The notes under the pieces were generated by a model. It saw nothing but the letters and a program-made list of their open reading frames with translations, made no database searches and had not been told where the DNA came from. 64,000 nucleotides of DNA from Sambucus nigra (Eukaryota > Streptophyta > Magnoliopsida > Dipsacales > Adoxaceae), in NCBI GenBank assembly GCA_949130495.1, contig OX422215.1:527417755-527481754 (forward strand), given 5' to 3'. This document shows positions 35,385 through 47,911 of this stretch, piece after piece. Both the position numbers and the translations under genes were made by a program. Position 1 is the stretch's first letter; every line of letters starts with the position of its first letter.

Positions 35385-36025
35385 GTTCCATCATATGATT
35401 CATGGCAGCCATCCTCTATTGTGTGTGTGGGGGGGGGGAGGGTGTAATGCTTCACTTAATTAGAAAAGGAAATAAAGTCTTTTGGATAGAGAACTCAACG
35501 GATTTGGGAGTGTTGGACTTATATTGGTTAAGAAAGTGACCAATTCGATCATTCGTATTCTTGATTTCATTGTCCTAAGGGTTGACCACCCTGGAACCTC
35601 CTTGGGAGTGACCACCTAATATGGAGAGTTTATCTATGGTAGTGAAAAGATATTGTGACCTCTGAGGATGTAGGGGATCTTCTTCTGTATGGATCTTCCC
35701 TTCTTCTATGGACTCTTGGTATTGATCATTATTTTTATGGGACATGGTTGTAACAGGGACAAGAATAGCTGGTAAGATCCTCATCATGACAACAACAGTT
35801 TATCTTAACATTATTTTTAACAAGCCTATATTTCTTTCATATTTATGCCTAATTGAGTGTTGGTAATCATGGTGAACAAGTTACATGAATATAAGTTTGG
35901 TATTTATGATTTTAGAGAACAATCGTTCCCATGATAATGCCAAACTAATAAGATGAAGATATGCCCAAGACCTCAACCTCACTAAAGTATTCCCTAATAA
36001 GAGGGGTGGGATATATGTTGATTAT

Positions 36026-36487
36026 GTAACACCCCTAATTTTTTCATGTCCAATTGATCAGGACGGACATGATATATAGGGAGCACTAAAATAATTTATA
36101 TCATTCTCATCATCAATGATTAACAAAAACTATAGTAAATAAAAACCTACCACAATAAATACTCAAGGAATAATTATAAGAAGAAGAAGAACTTAACTGA
36201 AATAGCTGAATTCCAAAAAATGAATCCACTACATAAAATCTCTTTTACTACAAATGCCTCAACTAAAATAAAATAGTGTACATCAGTGACTACCTCTAAA
36301 TCAACTCCTGAATACAGTTGAACACTATAATGAACCAGCGACTCTAACTTTAAGGATACCAAGCTAGATTTCCACAACCACAAGCTTGACTCCTTAGCCC
36401 TGCTAAACCTATATTTATATAATAATAATGCCCGTATGGGGGAAAATATTTAGATTTCGGTCAGAGCCCCAAAGTATTAGGAAATAT
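36026..36487. other. Possible solo LTR fragment
   Basis: Starts TGTAACACCCCTAATTTT, a frequent start of plant gypsy LTRs, and contains no coding. No partner, end or TSD was found, so the call is tentative. Confidence 0.3.
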
Positions 36488-38272
36488 TGTTGTTAAATTA
36501 AAATTACCGTAAGTTTACGGGCTCTTGTAGAATAATGACTGTAAGTACGTTTCGAACCCACAGAGGCTTATCAATTTTAATGTTTAAAATAATTACAAAT
36601 TTCTAACTAGACTAAATTGTTTAGAGATGAGATGAAAATATAAAATTACGCTAATACGAATAAAACGAGCAAATAAAAAAGATGGAATTAATCATGTGAG
36701 AAATCTAGGACATTGGATCCATTTTTCACATTTAACTAATATTATGCATTAATTTAAATTCTTCGTTGTTGAATTTATAACTCAAATTAAACCGATTCTC
36801 GTCGTGTTTAATTCTGAAAATAAAATGTTTAAGTTCACAATCAAATTTAACATGTCTAAATTTATACGGCTTATAGCCCTATTCCCTTTAAAAGTTCACT
36901 TTTAAATTTTAAAGTGTAGTCTTTAAGCATGAGATATCAATTAATTTAATAAAAGTATAACCCATCAAAAAGTACTCACACTTAAAAAAATGATTTTTTA
37001 AACAAAGCCGAAAGTTTAAAACACACTCTCATGTCGTTTGAAATGAATATCAAATTTTTGTTGCAATTAAACTATTTCGGGAAATAAAGACAAATTTAAA
37101 TTACACGCAATATTAATTAGACATAATAAATATCGCCTACTACTAGCAAAGAAATTAAAATAGCATAATTGAAGGCATACAAAATTTTCAAGAATGAATA
37201 ATAACTCTTATTAATAAAAACACACTTATAAAACATAATGTCTCACAATTATTCTTGATAAATTTCTCCCGTAAATATATAATTCTTGGCCCTCAAGTAC
37301 AAATAAAACTCTTAAAATATAACTACAAAAAATTATCTCTAAAGTGTCTCTCTAAAATTCTCTGTATCAAAATAATGAGCCTAAGAGTCTTATTTATAGG
37401 ATAATGTGTGATGTGGTTGAGTTGATGTCAAACTCTATTTTAATTGGTTGAAACTAAATTTGTTAAAATCCAAAACCAATTTTATTAAAGCTTTATAAGA
37501 AATAGGTGTTTAAACAAACAGAGAAGCTTTTTTATTGTGGGTTTGAGCTTGAAAGTTAAATGATGAATTTGACCAATTTAATTACTTTTGAAAAGAGGTA
37601 TATACTTGTATTCTCTGCAATCTTGGAATCCACAAAATGATCAAGCACCCCTCCCTTACCCTTGATTTTTTTTCTTTAATTTTGATCACCATTCACACCT
37701 ATTTTTTCAAACTGATTTTGCACCCTTAAAACTTCACATTTTAAAATGCGACCCAACTACAATGTTGTGATTCTTTTAAATACCATTCCAAAAAGCTATG
37801 GCATGATCCCAATGGACACTCGAGCATTTTTATAAACACTATTTAGTACTACTGTGTTAACTATGTCGTGTCACGACATATCATAATAAAATTTGCATAT
37901 AAACTCCTTTGCTGTCTAAACTCTTGGGGCACTTGTAAAAATAAAAAATAAATTAATTTATTCAAATTTAGGGTCATAAATTTTAAAAAATTATATAATT
38001 ATCCCTAATTTCATTTTAGCCCATGAAATTCATAACCTTTTCTCTTTAACTCGAAATTCAACCTTTAAAAATTATTTTAAGGCCCATAAAGTTTCCAAAA
38101 TTATGGTTTTATGCCTCGAATTACTAAAATTGCATTTTTAAGTCAAATTTTATTCAAACTTTCATTTTATTTTAAATTAACCAAATGACTCTAAAAGATC
38201 ATTATTCATGATACAAAGGCCCTAACAAGGCCTAGATTTTGGCATAATTAATACAAAATTAGGTACTCATCA
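36488..38272 (-). repeat. Athila 3' LTR
   Basis: On the minus strand it begins TGATGAGTACCTAATTTTG and ends AATTTAACAACA. It is colinear with the right LTR over about 1.7 kb, with many small differences. The sequence just upstream of it (minus strand CGAGGACTAGTAAAGTTT) matches the usual Athila stretch before the polypurine tract, although the purine tract itself has decayed. Confidence 0.9.
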
Positions 38273-39990
38273 AATACTTCAAAATCTAAACTTTACTAGT
38301 CCTCGAACAAAATTACAATTTAAAATTTAACTCACTTTCGTAGGAATCACGATTTCACTTAGCATGTGCAATAAGTCGTTAAACTCCTAGGTCACCTAGT
38401 CGACGAATTTTGTCTCTTATGGATTTGCAGTGAATATACTCACAAAATTCAAAAAATTGACTCAATAGACATGACATAAAATGTAATATAACCAAGATTA
38501 AAATCAAACTTCATAAATATAGTAGAACTTCATTTTTCAATCTTAACTTATCATGTATGTGTGTATGCATTGCCAATATAATCATCTATTTCAAAATATT
38601 TGATCATTATGTTTCTTCTTCGAAAGTTTATTTTGATTCAAAATCTTGCGAGATGCACTTACAATCGAACACTCGGAGATGGTAATTTTCTCTCGATATA
38701 TGAGAACTAGAAGTAAATTTAAATGAAAAAATTTAAATGGACTTTTTATACGGGATGAATATGATCTCATGAATGAAAAATTGATTGATTTTTGAAAATA
38801 TTGAATCACACCATAGATCACGTTCATCTTCACTCCATACTATAATTAACTTCTCTTGAGATTGATTAGGACTTAGTTTTATTTTATGCTTGAGTTTTGG
38901 CTAGAAAAAATGGCTTTTGGAGTTCAAAAATTATTTGAGAATATGGAGGTTTTTGGTATTTTGACTATTAGGCACTTTTTTCCAACCTCTTTTTTTTTTC
39001 AAACTCCCATCTATTTTTCTTTTTATTTCAGTTTCTCATTTTTTCTTTCTTTCTTTCTTTTAATATCTTCTTTTCATACATCTTTCTTTCAACCTCCTTT
39101 TCTTTTGGCCTTTTTCTACTGTAATTTTATCCTAGCATTCTTAGAAAATGGGTATTACTTATTTTTATGGGCTTTTAACTCCCAGTTGGATTTTTATAGG
39201 ATAATCAATTTTCAATAAAAGTCTTATTTCTTGTTTTTGCTCAAATGGGCTTGAAACAAAATTATATAACTATGTTGGAGTTAGGATTAAATTTTGGGGT
39301 TTTAAACGATGGTCTAATCTCTTTTCTCAAGTTTCGTTAAGTTGATTTGTATCTCAAGATGGCTTACTAAGACTTCTAGTGCTTAAGATTCACATTTTTA
39401 CTTTTTATTTTGAGTAATCGAACGAAATAAAGAATTTTAGATCATCAATGATTTATTACTGAAGAAAAGTGTGAGTTATTTTAACTCGAATTGATTTAAA
39501 TCTTTCGAAAATGATATCTGGCACGGAATCTCACAGGGCTAAAATCTCCACATTTATTTGTTAAGTATAATAAATTTCTCCTTAATATCCATTTTTATCA
39601 TATTATATAGCTAATGTGTAAAAAATTCATAAGCTGACTAATCCATGAATTAATTATATATTAAGAAATCGTTACAAAACTTTATTATGTTGAAAATATT
39701 TTTGTATTTTTGAAAAAATTCTGATTTTTTTATTTATGTTTTTTTTAAATGGAGAAAAATGACATCAATACCTCCAAACCTAATTTCTACGTTATCCTCA
39801 ATATAATAGACAAAAATTTAAAAGGCGAAAAAGATAGTAAATATGTTAGCATAATGAGGGCCTTTTTTCAACGCATAATTCGTGAACAAATGCAAAACAA
39901 AAACTATAATACAATAATAATGACCCAATTTTATGTTTACTCTTGGTCTACAAGGTCTTAGAAGAGAATGTCCTCCACTTCCTGATCTCA
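38273..39990 (-). other. Athila region between integrase and 3' LTR
   Basis: 1.7 kb where some Athila elements carry an env-like ORF. None is visible here. The 110-codon plus-strand frame at 38886-39218 is Phe-rich from T-runs and not credible. Confidence 0.7.
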
Positions 39991-40535
39991 CTATTCTAGA
40001 TATGGCTTCAACCTTTGACCATTGACTTTGAAAATTTTAACATTTTAAGGATTCTCTATCTCAACCGCTCCGTATGGGTAGACTGTCCTAATGACAAAGG
40101 GACTAGACCACTTAGATATCAACTTATCGAAAAAGAGATACAACCTAGAATTATACGAGAGAAATTTCTATCTAGGTTCAAATGACTTTCGTGAGAAGGA
40201 CTTGTCATGGAATATTTGTATTTTCTCTTTGTACAATTTTGTGTTCTCGTATGCATCATTCTTAATCTCTTCTAACTCATTGAGTTGGAGTTTTAGGATC
40301 TCACCCGCAATAGGTAAATTAAAATTGAAGGTTAATAGCCTAGTAGGCCTTTCGTTCTAACTATACCAGAAGATGATAGGCTTTTTCGTAGATAAGACTA
40401 TACGGTGACATACCAAGTGGCATTTTATAGGCAGTGTGATAAGCCTATAGTGCATGTACATCTAACAACCTTAAGGACCAATCCTTTCGGTTCGGATTCA
40501 CTGTCTTCTCGATGATTGCTTGACTGTACGAAGAA
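39991..40535 (-). pseudogene. Athila integrase, C-terminal half
   Basis: Part of the enzyme that inserts the cDNA. From about 40530 the minus strand reads IIEKTVNPNRKDWSLRL, then AYHTAYKMPLGMSPYSLIY, LNELEEIKNDAYENTKLYK, SRLYLFFDKLISKWSSPFVI and PYGAVEIENP, ending FKVNGQRLKPYLE and TAG at 39993-39991. These are the last part of the rve domain and the C-terminal region of Athila integrase. At least five stops interrupt it. The N-terminal half and catalytic core are missing because the DNA to the right belongs to another element. Confidence 0.88.
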
Positions 40536-40539
40536 TACT

Positions 40540-41128
40540 CAAATGAAGTGTGGAGATTGGGTCCAAGTTCATCATACACGAAAGGATCGCTTTCGTGATG
40601 GACAGTGGTTGAAATTCAGTGGATGCGTAGTGAGGGAACTGATCGTGAATGGGTGCATAAGGTTTCCGTGATGAATGTTGGAACATGTGAGGATACACAA
40701 CATCGGGTTGGAATTCGTATTGCGTGGAAGGGTGATCAGGCCTCCACGAATAGCTAGGGTACTCACATAACTCGAGATTGGGTGTATTGGGATAGTAGGC
40801 CGAGGTGGGTTCCGAAACAGTGTCATATGGATACACTTGTTCCATGGTGGGTTCAGATGGATATAGAATGTAAGGGCACTCATGGGACATGTGATAGGCA
40901 TAATAACAGTGGGTGCACAACAAAGGAGGAGACACACCGACGCTTGACACTGAGGGGTGATGGAATATGAGGAGCATGCATGGATGGGTCAAGAGTATCA
41001 AGGGCATACGTGAGAGAGGTGAAACAATTAAAAATATCATAAAGAGACGGCTCGGGATCACTCTCACACGTGTCACGTGTCAATGGAAAATGACCAAAGT
41101 AGTCCCGTAAAGGACGTTCTTCGACCAT
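40540..41128 (-). pseudogene. Gag-like fragment with CCHC knuckle (second Athila-like element)
   Basis: Starts MVEERPLRDYF at 41128 and switches frame before a CX2CX4HX4C knuckle, CTHCYYAYHMSHEC (about 40920-40880), followed by a tyrosine- and proline-rich region. It lies downstream of the primer site and leader of the 42185-44844 LTR, where gag is expected. The fragment ends abruptly against integrase of the host Athila. The wider family is not recognised with certainty. Confidence 0.5.
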
Positions 41129-41154
41129 GTGGAGAGAAGTATTTTTTTTGGAGT

Positions 41155-41345
41155 TTTTAAATTCTTCAAAAGGAAAGAAAAAATTTTTGGGTTTTTTTCC
41201 TAAATAAAGAAAGAAAATATTTTGGGATTTTTTATAAAAATAATAGAAGAAAATATTTTTGGATTTTTGTGAAAAATAAAGGAAGAAAAATATTTTTGGA
41301 TTTTTCTAAAAGGAAAGAAAGAAAATATTTTTGGATTTTTTTTTG
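41155..41345. repeat. Degenerate tandem repeat in retroelement leader
   Basis: Four to five copies of a unit like AAAGAAAATATTTTTGGATT, about 35-40 bp each. Confidence 0.75.
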
Positions 41346-42164
41346 AAGAAAGGGGTGGGGAAAGTAGGTGGACTCTTTGAATTTGCGCCAACTCACTAAT
41401 ACCGACTATCGAAAATTGAATTGGACACACACACAAGTCAAGAAGAATTCCTATCTAGCACATAGCCAATTTTTATCTTTAAATTTAGTGAAAGGGGTAG
41501 TCAAATTTTAATTAAGTCCGCGGACGATAAAAAATCACGGAATTTATATGAGTGATCGCCTTTGAAAAATTTTCTCCTAGTGGGCTACCTAGTTAATGGA
41601 TTTTAAATTTAGTGATGGCTAGGGTAGCATACACTGGTAAGCGAGTGAGTCGGGTGATGAAATTCATTCTCATGAGTGACCGGGTGTAGGTCTTAATTAA
41701 TTAATTCATCACACCATTCGAAAATAAATGTGAGAATAAAATCAAGTAAGAGAACACAAAGCACACACAATAATTGACTCGCTAACAGGAGAGGCGCGAA
41801 AGAAATATACCTTCCACGATTTTTAGGCCGTGGGGTGCCAAAAAATTGAGTCGACCGGGGGAGATCACACCTATCTCAGTCGGCCCCGGGAGTCCTACCG
41901 ATCCAAAGTAGAGAGGCTTCTAAATCCTCGCCATTGGACGCCCTCTCTCTACCTTGTCCGGTTTCCCTATCACGCTTGTCTTTAATTATTATAATTTTAA
42001 ATAAAATAAAATAAAATAAAGGTGTCCTATGCACCGCAATACAATCAAGGGTAAAATAAACCTAATACAAGCCTTCTAAAAATATAAAAATGGTACAAAA
42101 AATAATAAAGTGCAAAAAATAAATGAACTACAAGTTAAAATCCACTCCGAGCTTCACGATTCCA
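41346..42164 (-). other. Leader of the second Athila-like element
   Basis: Untranslated region between gag fragment and primer site. It has a GC-richer stretch at 41820-41990 with GGCCCCGGGAGTCC and ends in AAATAAAATAAAATAAAAT repeats. Confidence 0.55.
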
Positions 42165-42182
42165 AGAATGGAAACGACGCCA
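42165..42182 (-). other. Primer binding site, second Athila-like element
   Basis: Minus strand TGGCGTCGTTTCCATTC, a slightly mutated form of the TGGCGCCGTTGCC site typical of Athila, two bases from the LTR end. Confidence 0.7.
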
Positions 42183-42184
42183 TT

Positions 42185-44844
42185 TGATAACTATGCTTTT
42201 TAGTATGTCGTTGTTGAAAGCCAAGTTAGTCAAAACTTCAAATACCTACAAAATATAACAATCTCAAGTGTAGAGGTAAGTAAGGGTACCAATCCACATC
42301 TAGGGGGTAAGATAGAGATAAACTCAATTGTAATTCATTTTTTATTTTCTTTTTGTGCTTTTTCACTTTTCTATTTTTTTTAGCTTTTCAAATATTAAAA
42401 CAATTGGGTGAGATGAGGTGAAATAATACTAAACTAAATGGAAGATGAAATTACAAACTAAAAAGTGACTAAAATGAAAAATAAAGTCTAACTCAAAAAT
42501 AGGAGATAAAGCGAGGTAAATAATTATGAGAACAATCAAGGAGTGAGATTACACCAAAAATTTTAGCTATTCTAATTAATTAATTTAATTAATTGAATTC
42601 TCCCAAATTAATATCAAACTTACAAATCAACGCTCGTTGCAAATGTAATTTTAATAGTAACCTTTTAGAAAATTAAGTTTAACACCCCACAACTCTAGAA
42701 AAATAGATCTACACTCCTTTTAATTAATCACTCGCTAGGATCGATCAATTAAAATTTATATAAATCATAAAAAATAAATTTAGAGTTGAAATTCAAGTTA
42801 TAATACCACACTTAAGAAACCCATATCTCTAGTTCGAATCTAAAATGAGTATTATAACTAGAATTTTGATTTTCTCTCGAAAATCATTTACCCTCTCTCG
42901 AGGGGTAAATTTAAGGGTGAGGGATCAAAAATAACATTCAAAGGGAATTTTCAAGTAATTAAACTAATTAAACTAAAATAATCATCAAATAAGGGTTTCC
43001 CCCCACCCCTTGAAAGGAGATTTAGCCTAACATGGTATAAGATTAGAAAAATTAATAATCAAACGCATAAAATAAATGAGAAGAGAAAAGAACAATCAAA
43101 TCCAATCTCTTGATGCTTAATTGAACTTCAATCCATGAGTTGAAATCAACATACCTCAATTTGAATGATCCAAACAAAATTATATCACAAACTTCACTCT
43201 AATTAATTCTCACAACAATTTATTTTTTCCTCACTATCCAAGAATAATAAAATAAAAATTATAATCTAAAACCTACACTAAAATGGTATTTTCTCTCTCT
43301 ACTTGATGATATCCTTATCCTAAAAGCTCCCTTTAAATGGGGTCTTTCATCCTTTAAATAGCAGGCATAGAGCATGAGGGTAAAAATTGGAGGACAAGGG
43401 TGTATGAGTTATGGAAGGTATTTGGGTTAAGGTATCTAGGGAATTATGCACACATGTGCATGGGGTGTGAGGTCATGTGGGAAGTGAGGTGAGGGAATAA
43501 AATCTGATTTGGTATAAGAGTTATTTGGGAAGTTGGGGGTAAAAAAAGGAAAAGGGATTAAATGGGTTTTTTTAAACATGTGGCCATTTGGTTTATTTGG
43601 TTTGTCTTTGGTATTGTATTTGGCAGGACACGATTTTGAACAAAAGGTTGAAATGGGTATCGGGTAGGTTTGGGGTCTCGGGTTGAGAGGTCAGGTATAG
43701 AAGGGAGAGCAGCGGGGTAAGACTCACCCGTGCTGGCGCAGGCTGCGGTGTCGGATCGCCAGCGCTAGTTGGGGCGCGAAGTGGATCGCGGGTTTAGATG
43801 TAGGGTGAGGGGGTATATCGCAGGCGGAGATGGGGTTGGTGGCGAATGGGGGATCTTGGGCAGGTCTGACGGAGGGGGGCTGAGGGTCAGAATGAAGGTC
43901 GTCGGCGTTTGATTGCTGGCCAGTGGCGGGTTATGACAGCGGTGGCAGGGTTGGATTCAGGGGTTGTTATGGAGTTTTGATGGTGATAAGGTTGGAATGG
44001 AATATGATTTAGGTGATGGAGGTGAGCGTTGAGAGATGTGGTTTGATGTTTGAGTTTGTTAATGGAGGGAGAGGAGAGAGAAGGGTTGTTGGGGAAGTTG
44101 ACTTAGGGGTGATAAGGTGTGTTGAGGTGTAGAGTGGATGAGTGTGAGTGATGGAGTGTTTAGGTGTATGGGAGTGTGTGATAATTGGGTGTGAGCGTGT
44201 GTAGGTTAGTTAGGTGTTAGTGTGTGTTTAATTTGGACCCATAAAAACTAACACAATAAAAAAACTAATAAAATTAAAAATAAAAAAATTATAATTCTAC
44301 TCTAAAAATAAAATAACGACTCAATAAAAAAATGAAACTAAAAAGAAATTAAAATTAAAATTAAAATTAAAATCTATTAAACTAAAAATTAAAAACTAAA
44401 TTTTTAAAAAAATTAAATATAATAAAACTAATAAATAAATGAAATCCTAATAAAATAAAAACTTAATCAAAATCAAAATAAAATAAAATTATACTAATAA
44501 AAATAAAATAGAAAAATAGAAAATAAAACCTAGAAAATACTAAATAAATCTAAAAATAAACCCTAAAAATAAAAATGACACAAACTAAAAATCTAAAAAA
44601 TTATAAAAAGGGACAAACAAAACACTCACATGGTTTGAGGTAGGTTTAGGCTCGGGTAAGGTTACCGGAGATGGAATTAGCTCCATACAACGCGCATTTA
44701 CCTCGATATATAGCTTTTGACACTGCAAACAGACGTTTGACCTACAAGATAAACATTTAAGCACATAAGACCCATATTGCCGAGAATTAGCAAATAAAAT
44801 ACATCTATTCGGGATATAAATTGTACAGTTTTGGGTGCTTATCA
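42185..44844 (-). repeat. 5' LTR of a second Athila-like element
   Basis: On the minus strand it begins TGATAAGCACCCAAAACTG and ends GCATAGTTATCA, so TGATAA and TTATCA form the terminal inverted repeat. It includes the GC-rich stretch 43650-43950 and long runs of AAAATTAAA-type sequence. Its right edge cuts the RT gene of the host Athila. No 3' LTR is present, so the element is incomplete. Confidence 0.75.
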
Positions 44845-44845
44845 G

Positions 44846-45670
44846 TTATGACCTAGAACTATTCCTTATTTAACCATGAAGTGGCACTTTTCTAATTAAG
44901 TACGAGGTAATTTTTCTTATACCTCTTTAGAACTAGTGTGAGGTGGTGAAGGCACTCATAAAAAATAGACCCAAATGCTAAAAAATCATGCATAAAGACT
45001 TCGAGAAACTGCTCCACCATATTTGAAAGGATACTCATCATGCACCGCAGAAAGGTAGCATGCACATTGCATAGCCCAAAGGGTATGCGTTGATAAGCAA
45101 AAGTACCAAAAAGACAAATAAAGGTGTTTTTCTCTTGATCCTGGGGAGCAATGGGAATTTGATTATAGCCATAATAAGCGTCGAGAAAACAGTAATAAGG
45201 ATGTACGGCTGATCTCTCTGAAATTTGGTCAATGAAAGGAAGAGGAAAGTGATCCTTCCTTGTGACATTGTTCAACTTTCTATAATGAATACACATGTGC
45301 CAACCGATTTGAATCCTAGTGGGTACTACTCATCATCATTCTTTTATACCACCATAACCCTGGATTTTTGGGGATAAATTTAACGGAACTGGCCCCCCAT
45401 TGGCTATTAGAGATGGTTTAAATGATACCCATATCGATTCATTTGAGTAACTCGGCTCGGACGATCTATTTTATATTGGGATTAAGTATATGTTACGCTT
45501 CATCGGAGCTTTTAGCATTGTCTTCTAAGTGTATCCTATTCATACACACTGAGGGACTTATCCCTTTAATGTCGGTTATTATCCATCCTATAGCTTCCTT
45601 ATGTTCCTTGAGAACACATAACAACTTACCCTCTTGTTCTTTATCCAAGTCAGATGTGATTATAACAGGC
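44846..45670 (-). pseudogene. Athila pol: pre-RT linker and reverse transcriptase part
   Basis: From the left edge of the nested gag-only element the minus strand reads the pre-RT linker with EQEGKLLCVLKEHKEAIGW and DIKGISPSVCMNRIHLE. After a frame change the RT follows with MCIHYRKLNNVTRKDHFPLP, FLDAYYGYNQIPIAPQDQEK, IPFGLCNVHATFLRCM and a catalytic block reading VFMHDF where Y/F-x-D-D is expected, so the first aspartate is histidine. KCHFMV and GIVLGH follow to 44846, where the second Athila-like LTR begins. RNase H and the first half of integrase are gone. Confidence 0.9.
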
Positions 45671-45831
45671 TGTAAGGGAAACTTTTCTATCATTGCCTTT
45701 AGCATATAGGACTTATCCATAGAATCTAGGTAATATCGAGTATGGAATATCCCATTGCTTATGTCATGGTACTTCGTTCACATGTTCAAGAAGACGAATT
45801 CGATTATCAAGCATCACGAAGCGCACTCTCA
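45671..45831 (+). repeat. 5' LTR of gag-only element (161 bp)
   Basis: TGTAAGGG...CACTCTCA, followed after three bases by the primer site. Aligned to the right copy it shares CATCACGAAGC and GAGTATGGAATATCCCATT. Confidence 0.85.
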
Positions 45832-45834
45832 AAT

Positions 45835-45849
45835 TGGTATCAAAGCTAA
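45835..45849 (+). other. Primer binding site (tRNA-iMet type)
   Basis: TGGTATCAAAGCTAA, one change from the usual plant TGGTATCAGAGC. Confidence 0.85.
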
Positions 45850-45923
45850 TTATGTAACTTTATCGTGTATCTGTGATATCAGTTGTTTTGAAAAATTGAT
45901 TTTAACAAATCGCAAATTTTCTA

Positions 45924-47153
45924 ATGGGCAACTTATATAATAGGATTCCAATTTTTGATGGATCAAATTATGCCTATTGGAAAGCCCGTATGAGATTAAC
46001 TTTAAAGTCAATTTATGAAAGAGTATGGCTTATTTGTGAAAGAGGGTGGACTCCTCCCATGATCACTGTTGATAATGTCATGAATACCAAACCTATTTCT
46101 TCCTAGACTGATGAGGAATTTAAGTGGAGTACCTATAACTCCAGTGACCTTAGTGCTATTTTTGGAGCCATCAACCCTGAAGTGTTTCGACGCATCAGGA
46201 CATGCACTACGTCTAAGAAAGCATGAGATATCCTCCAGTTGATACATGAGGTTACCAACACTGTCAAGGCAATTTGACCACCAAATTTGAGACCATCACT
46301 ATGTTAGAGTCCGAGTCATTCGATGAATTTTATTATAGGTTGCCGGACATTGTTAACACTAGTTTTAATTTATGTGAGAAAATTGAGGAGTCGAGAGTCA
46401 TAAAAAAGATTTTTAGGTCACTCCCTTCCTAATTTATTCCTAAGGTCACCGTGATTAACTCTTAAGGGGTCTTAGACACTATTAAGTTAGATGAACTCAT
46501 AGCAGACCTTCAAACTTATGAAATCGACATGTTTCCCAAAACCATTAAGCCTAAGGATAAAGGGGTAGCTTTAAAGACTCAAATTGAGAAGAAGAAAAAA
46601 AAGAGAGTTTATAAGTCTGAATCTGAGGTTGATTTTGATGACTTGGCCTCATTCGCGATTGTTTTTTAAATTTTCTCAAATTTTCCAAAAATAATTCTTC
46701 CAATAAGAAGGTTTTTGAGAAAAATAAAAAGAAAGATGAGGTCAAGGATAGCGATGATAAATAAGAAGAGATAATGTGTTTTGAGTGCGAAGATAAAGGA
46801 CACAAGGCATATGAGTGTACCACTAAGATAATGATAAAGGGAAAAGATATTGCTAATAATTCCACTCTTAGCGATAGTGTCATCAAGTCGATTGATTCAG
46901 TGGGAAAATCTCGACATGAAAACTGTGTTACTTTCATAGCTAGTCACGTGAGCACTTCTAGTTTTCCCACGACGATGAAGACACATGTAAACGTGAGAGT
47001 CTCGATGGTGTTTCGAGCCATTCGAGTGAGTGTGAGGATGAGATTGCAAGTGAGGGAGAAGGGGATCTCTAATAAGTTTTTCATGATTTATACACCGAGA
47101 CGTTGAAAACTAAAAAGTTAAACAAAGAGTTGAGTCTTAGGGTGTTAGATTTT

Positions 47154-47184
<31 letters not shown>

Positions 47185-47911
47185 GTTTTGAGGGTGTATG
47201 AGGCATCGATGAGTCAACTCGAGAAGGTGACCTTTTTTTTTGTGAGCAATTGATCGCCTTAGGCCAGAAAAAGAGTGATTTGACCAAAACTGTGGCTAGT
47301 CTTACGAGAGATCTTCAATCTTCATTGGAGACTCATGAGAAACTTGAAGCCCATATATCCCAACTCGTGAGAGATCTCAAAAGTCCCCGAGAGGTCAAAG
47401 TTACTTTAGAGGACACATCTAAGAAGGTTGGAAAGATGCTCCTCGATCTCGCTTTGGGTAATGCTGAGAAGCTAGAAATAGGTTATGATGGTGCGTCCAT
47501 TTCCCATGTTGCACTCGAGCCGATTCTCGAGTTTGTGATAGATCCTAATGGCTCTTGACCTAACCAACCTAGCATCCGATTCCATGTAGGAGAGAGTATC
47601 CTAGACATTTTGAAAAAGGTGTTCCTAAGACCGTTTATGTTTTCTCCCATTGCAAGCAAAGAGGACACCTTAGGGAATTTTATTTTAATTTGGGTAGTGT
47701 GTGTAATAAGTATCTTCCACGATATGCTACTACACGTGTTCCCATACTCACTCCCACACATGTTACTCTGCATGCTCCCTCATATCACATGAGAGATTTT
47801 GAGCATTTTTTAGAGCAAGTAGAGTATTTAGTTAAAACTTCACATGATTTGATGGATGTTTTTCATAGGATGTCATCTACTTTGGAGAACTCCTTCGGGG
47901 CTAATGATTGA
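45924..47911 (+). pseudogene. Copia-type gag of the gag-only element
   Basis: Nucleocapsid-like protein. The ATG at 45924 (MGNLYNRIPIFDGSNYAYWK) opens a UBN2-type gag domain with IYERVWLICERGWTPP. Stops and frameshifts scatter it. A CCHC knuckle CFECEDKGHKAYEC follows at about 46777-46818, then a charged coiled-coil-like stretch (KTVASLTRDLQSSLETHEKL, 47270-47400). A second, decayed finger (HCKQRGHLREFYF, about 47648) precedes a C-terminal part ending at the stop at 47911. Two fingers separated by a coiled coil resemble the gag of SIRE/Maximus elements; that lineage is an inference. Confidence 0.75.

Larger units (their letters stand above)
32300..35787 (-). pseudogene. Tat-type gypsy gag remnant
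   Basis: Structural protein of the element. The 35787-35575 open frame is a poorly conserved N-terminal part. After a hAT MITE, a DGTKDPINHL block and WFSKINTRRIVNFTELARSF follow (35000-34700), which is the Retrotrans_gag signature. The C-terminal part (KDKYFTLLSATIE, VIEDQNML, then after the 32529-34230 insertion FHKEHLHNIDD) corresponds to the region before the protease. Removing each insertion together with one copy of its target repeat rejoins the local reading frame. Many other stops remain. Confidence 0.8.
29590..35800 (-). mobile_element. Decayed Ty3/gypsy (Tat-type) retrotransposon, interrupted
   Basis: Minus-strand order is gag (35787 to about 32300), protease (about 32170-31830) and RT (about 30270-29590), the gypsy arrangement. 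Sequence style places it in the Tat group. RNase H, integrase and both LTRs are not seen; homology stops near 29585. It is interrupted by a hAT MITE (34938-35384) and an unclassified insertion (32529-34230). Stops and frameshifts are dense, so it is old. Confidence 0.8.

Noticed and set aside
38886..39218. 110-codon Phe-rich frame as a possible env-like ORF
   Set aside because: It is on the opposite strand to the Athila element, arises from T-runs and lacks a credible signal or membrane layout.
46551..46937. 128-codon minus-strand frame
   Set aside because: Antisense of the gag pseudogene with the CCHC knuckle.
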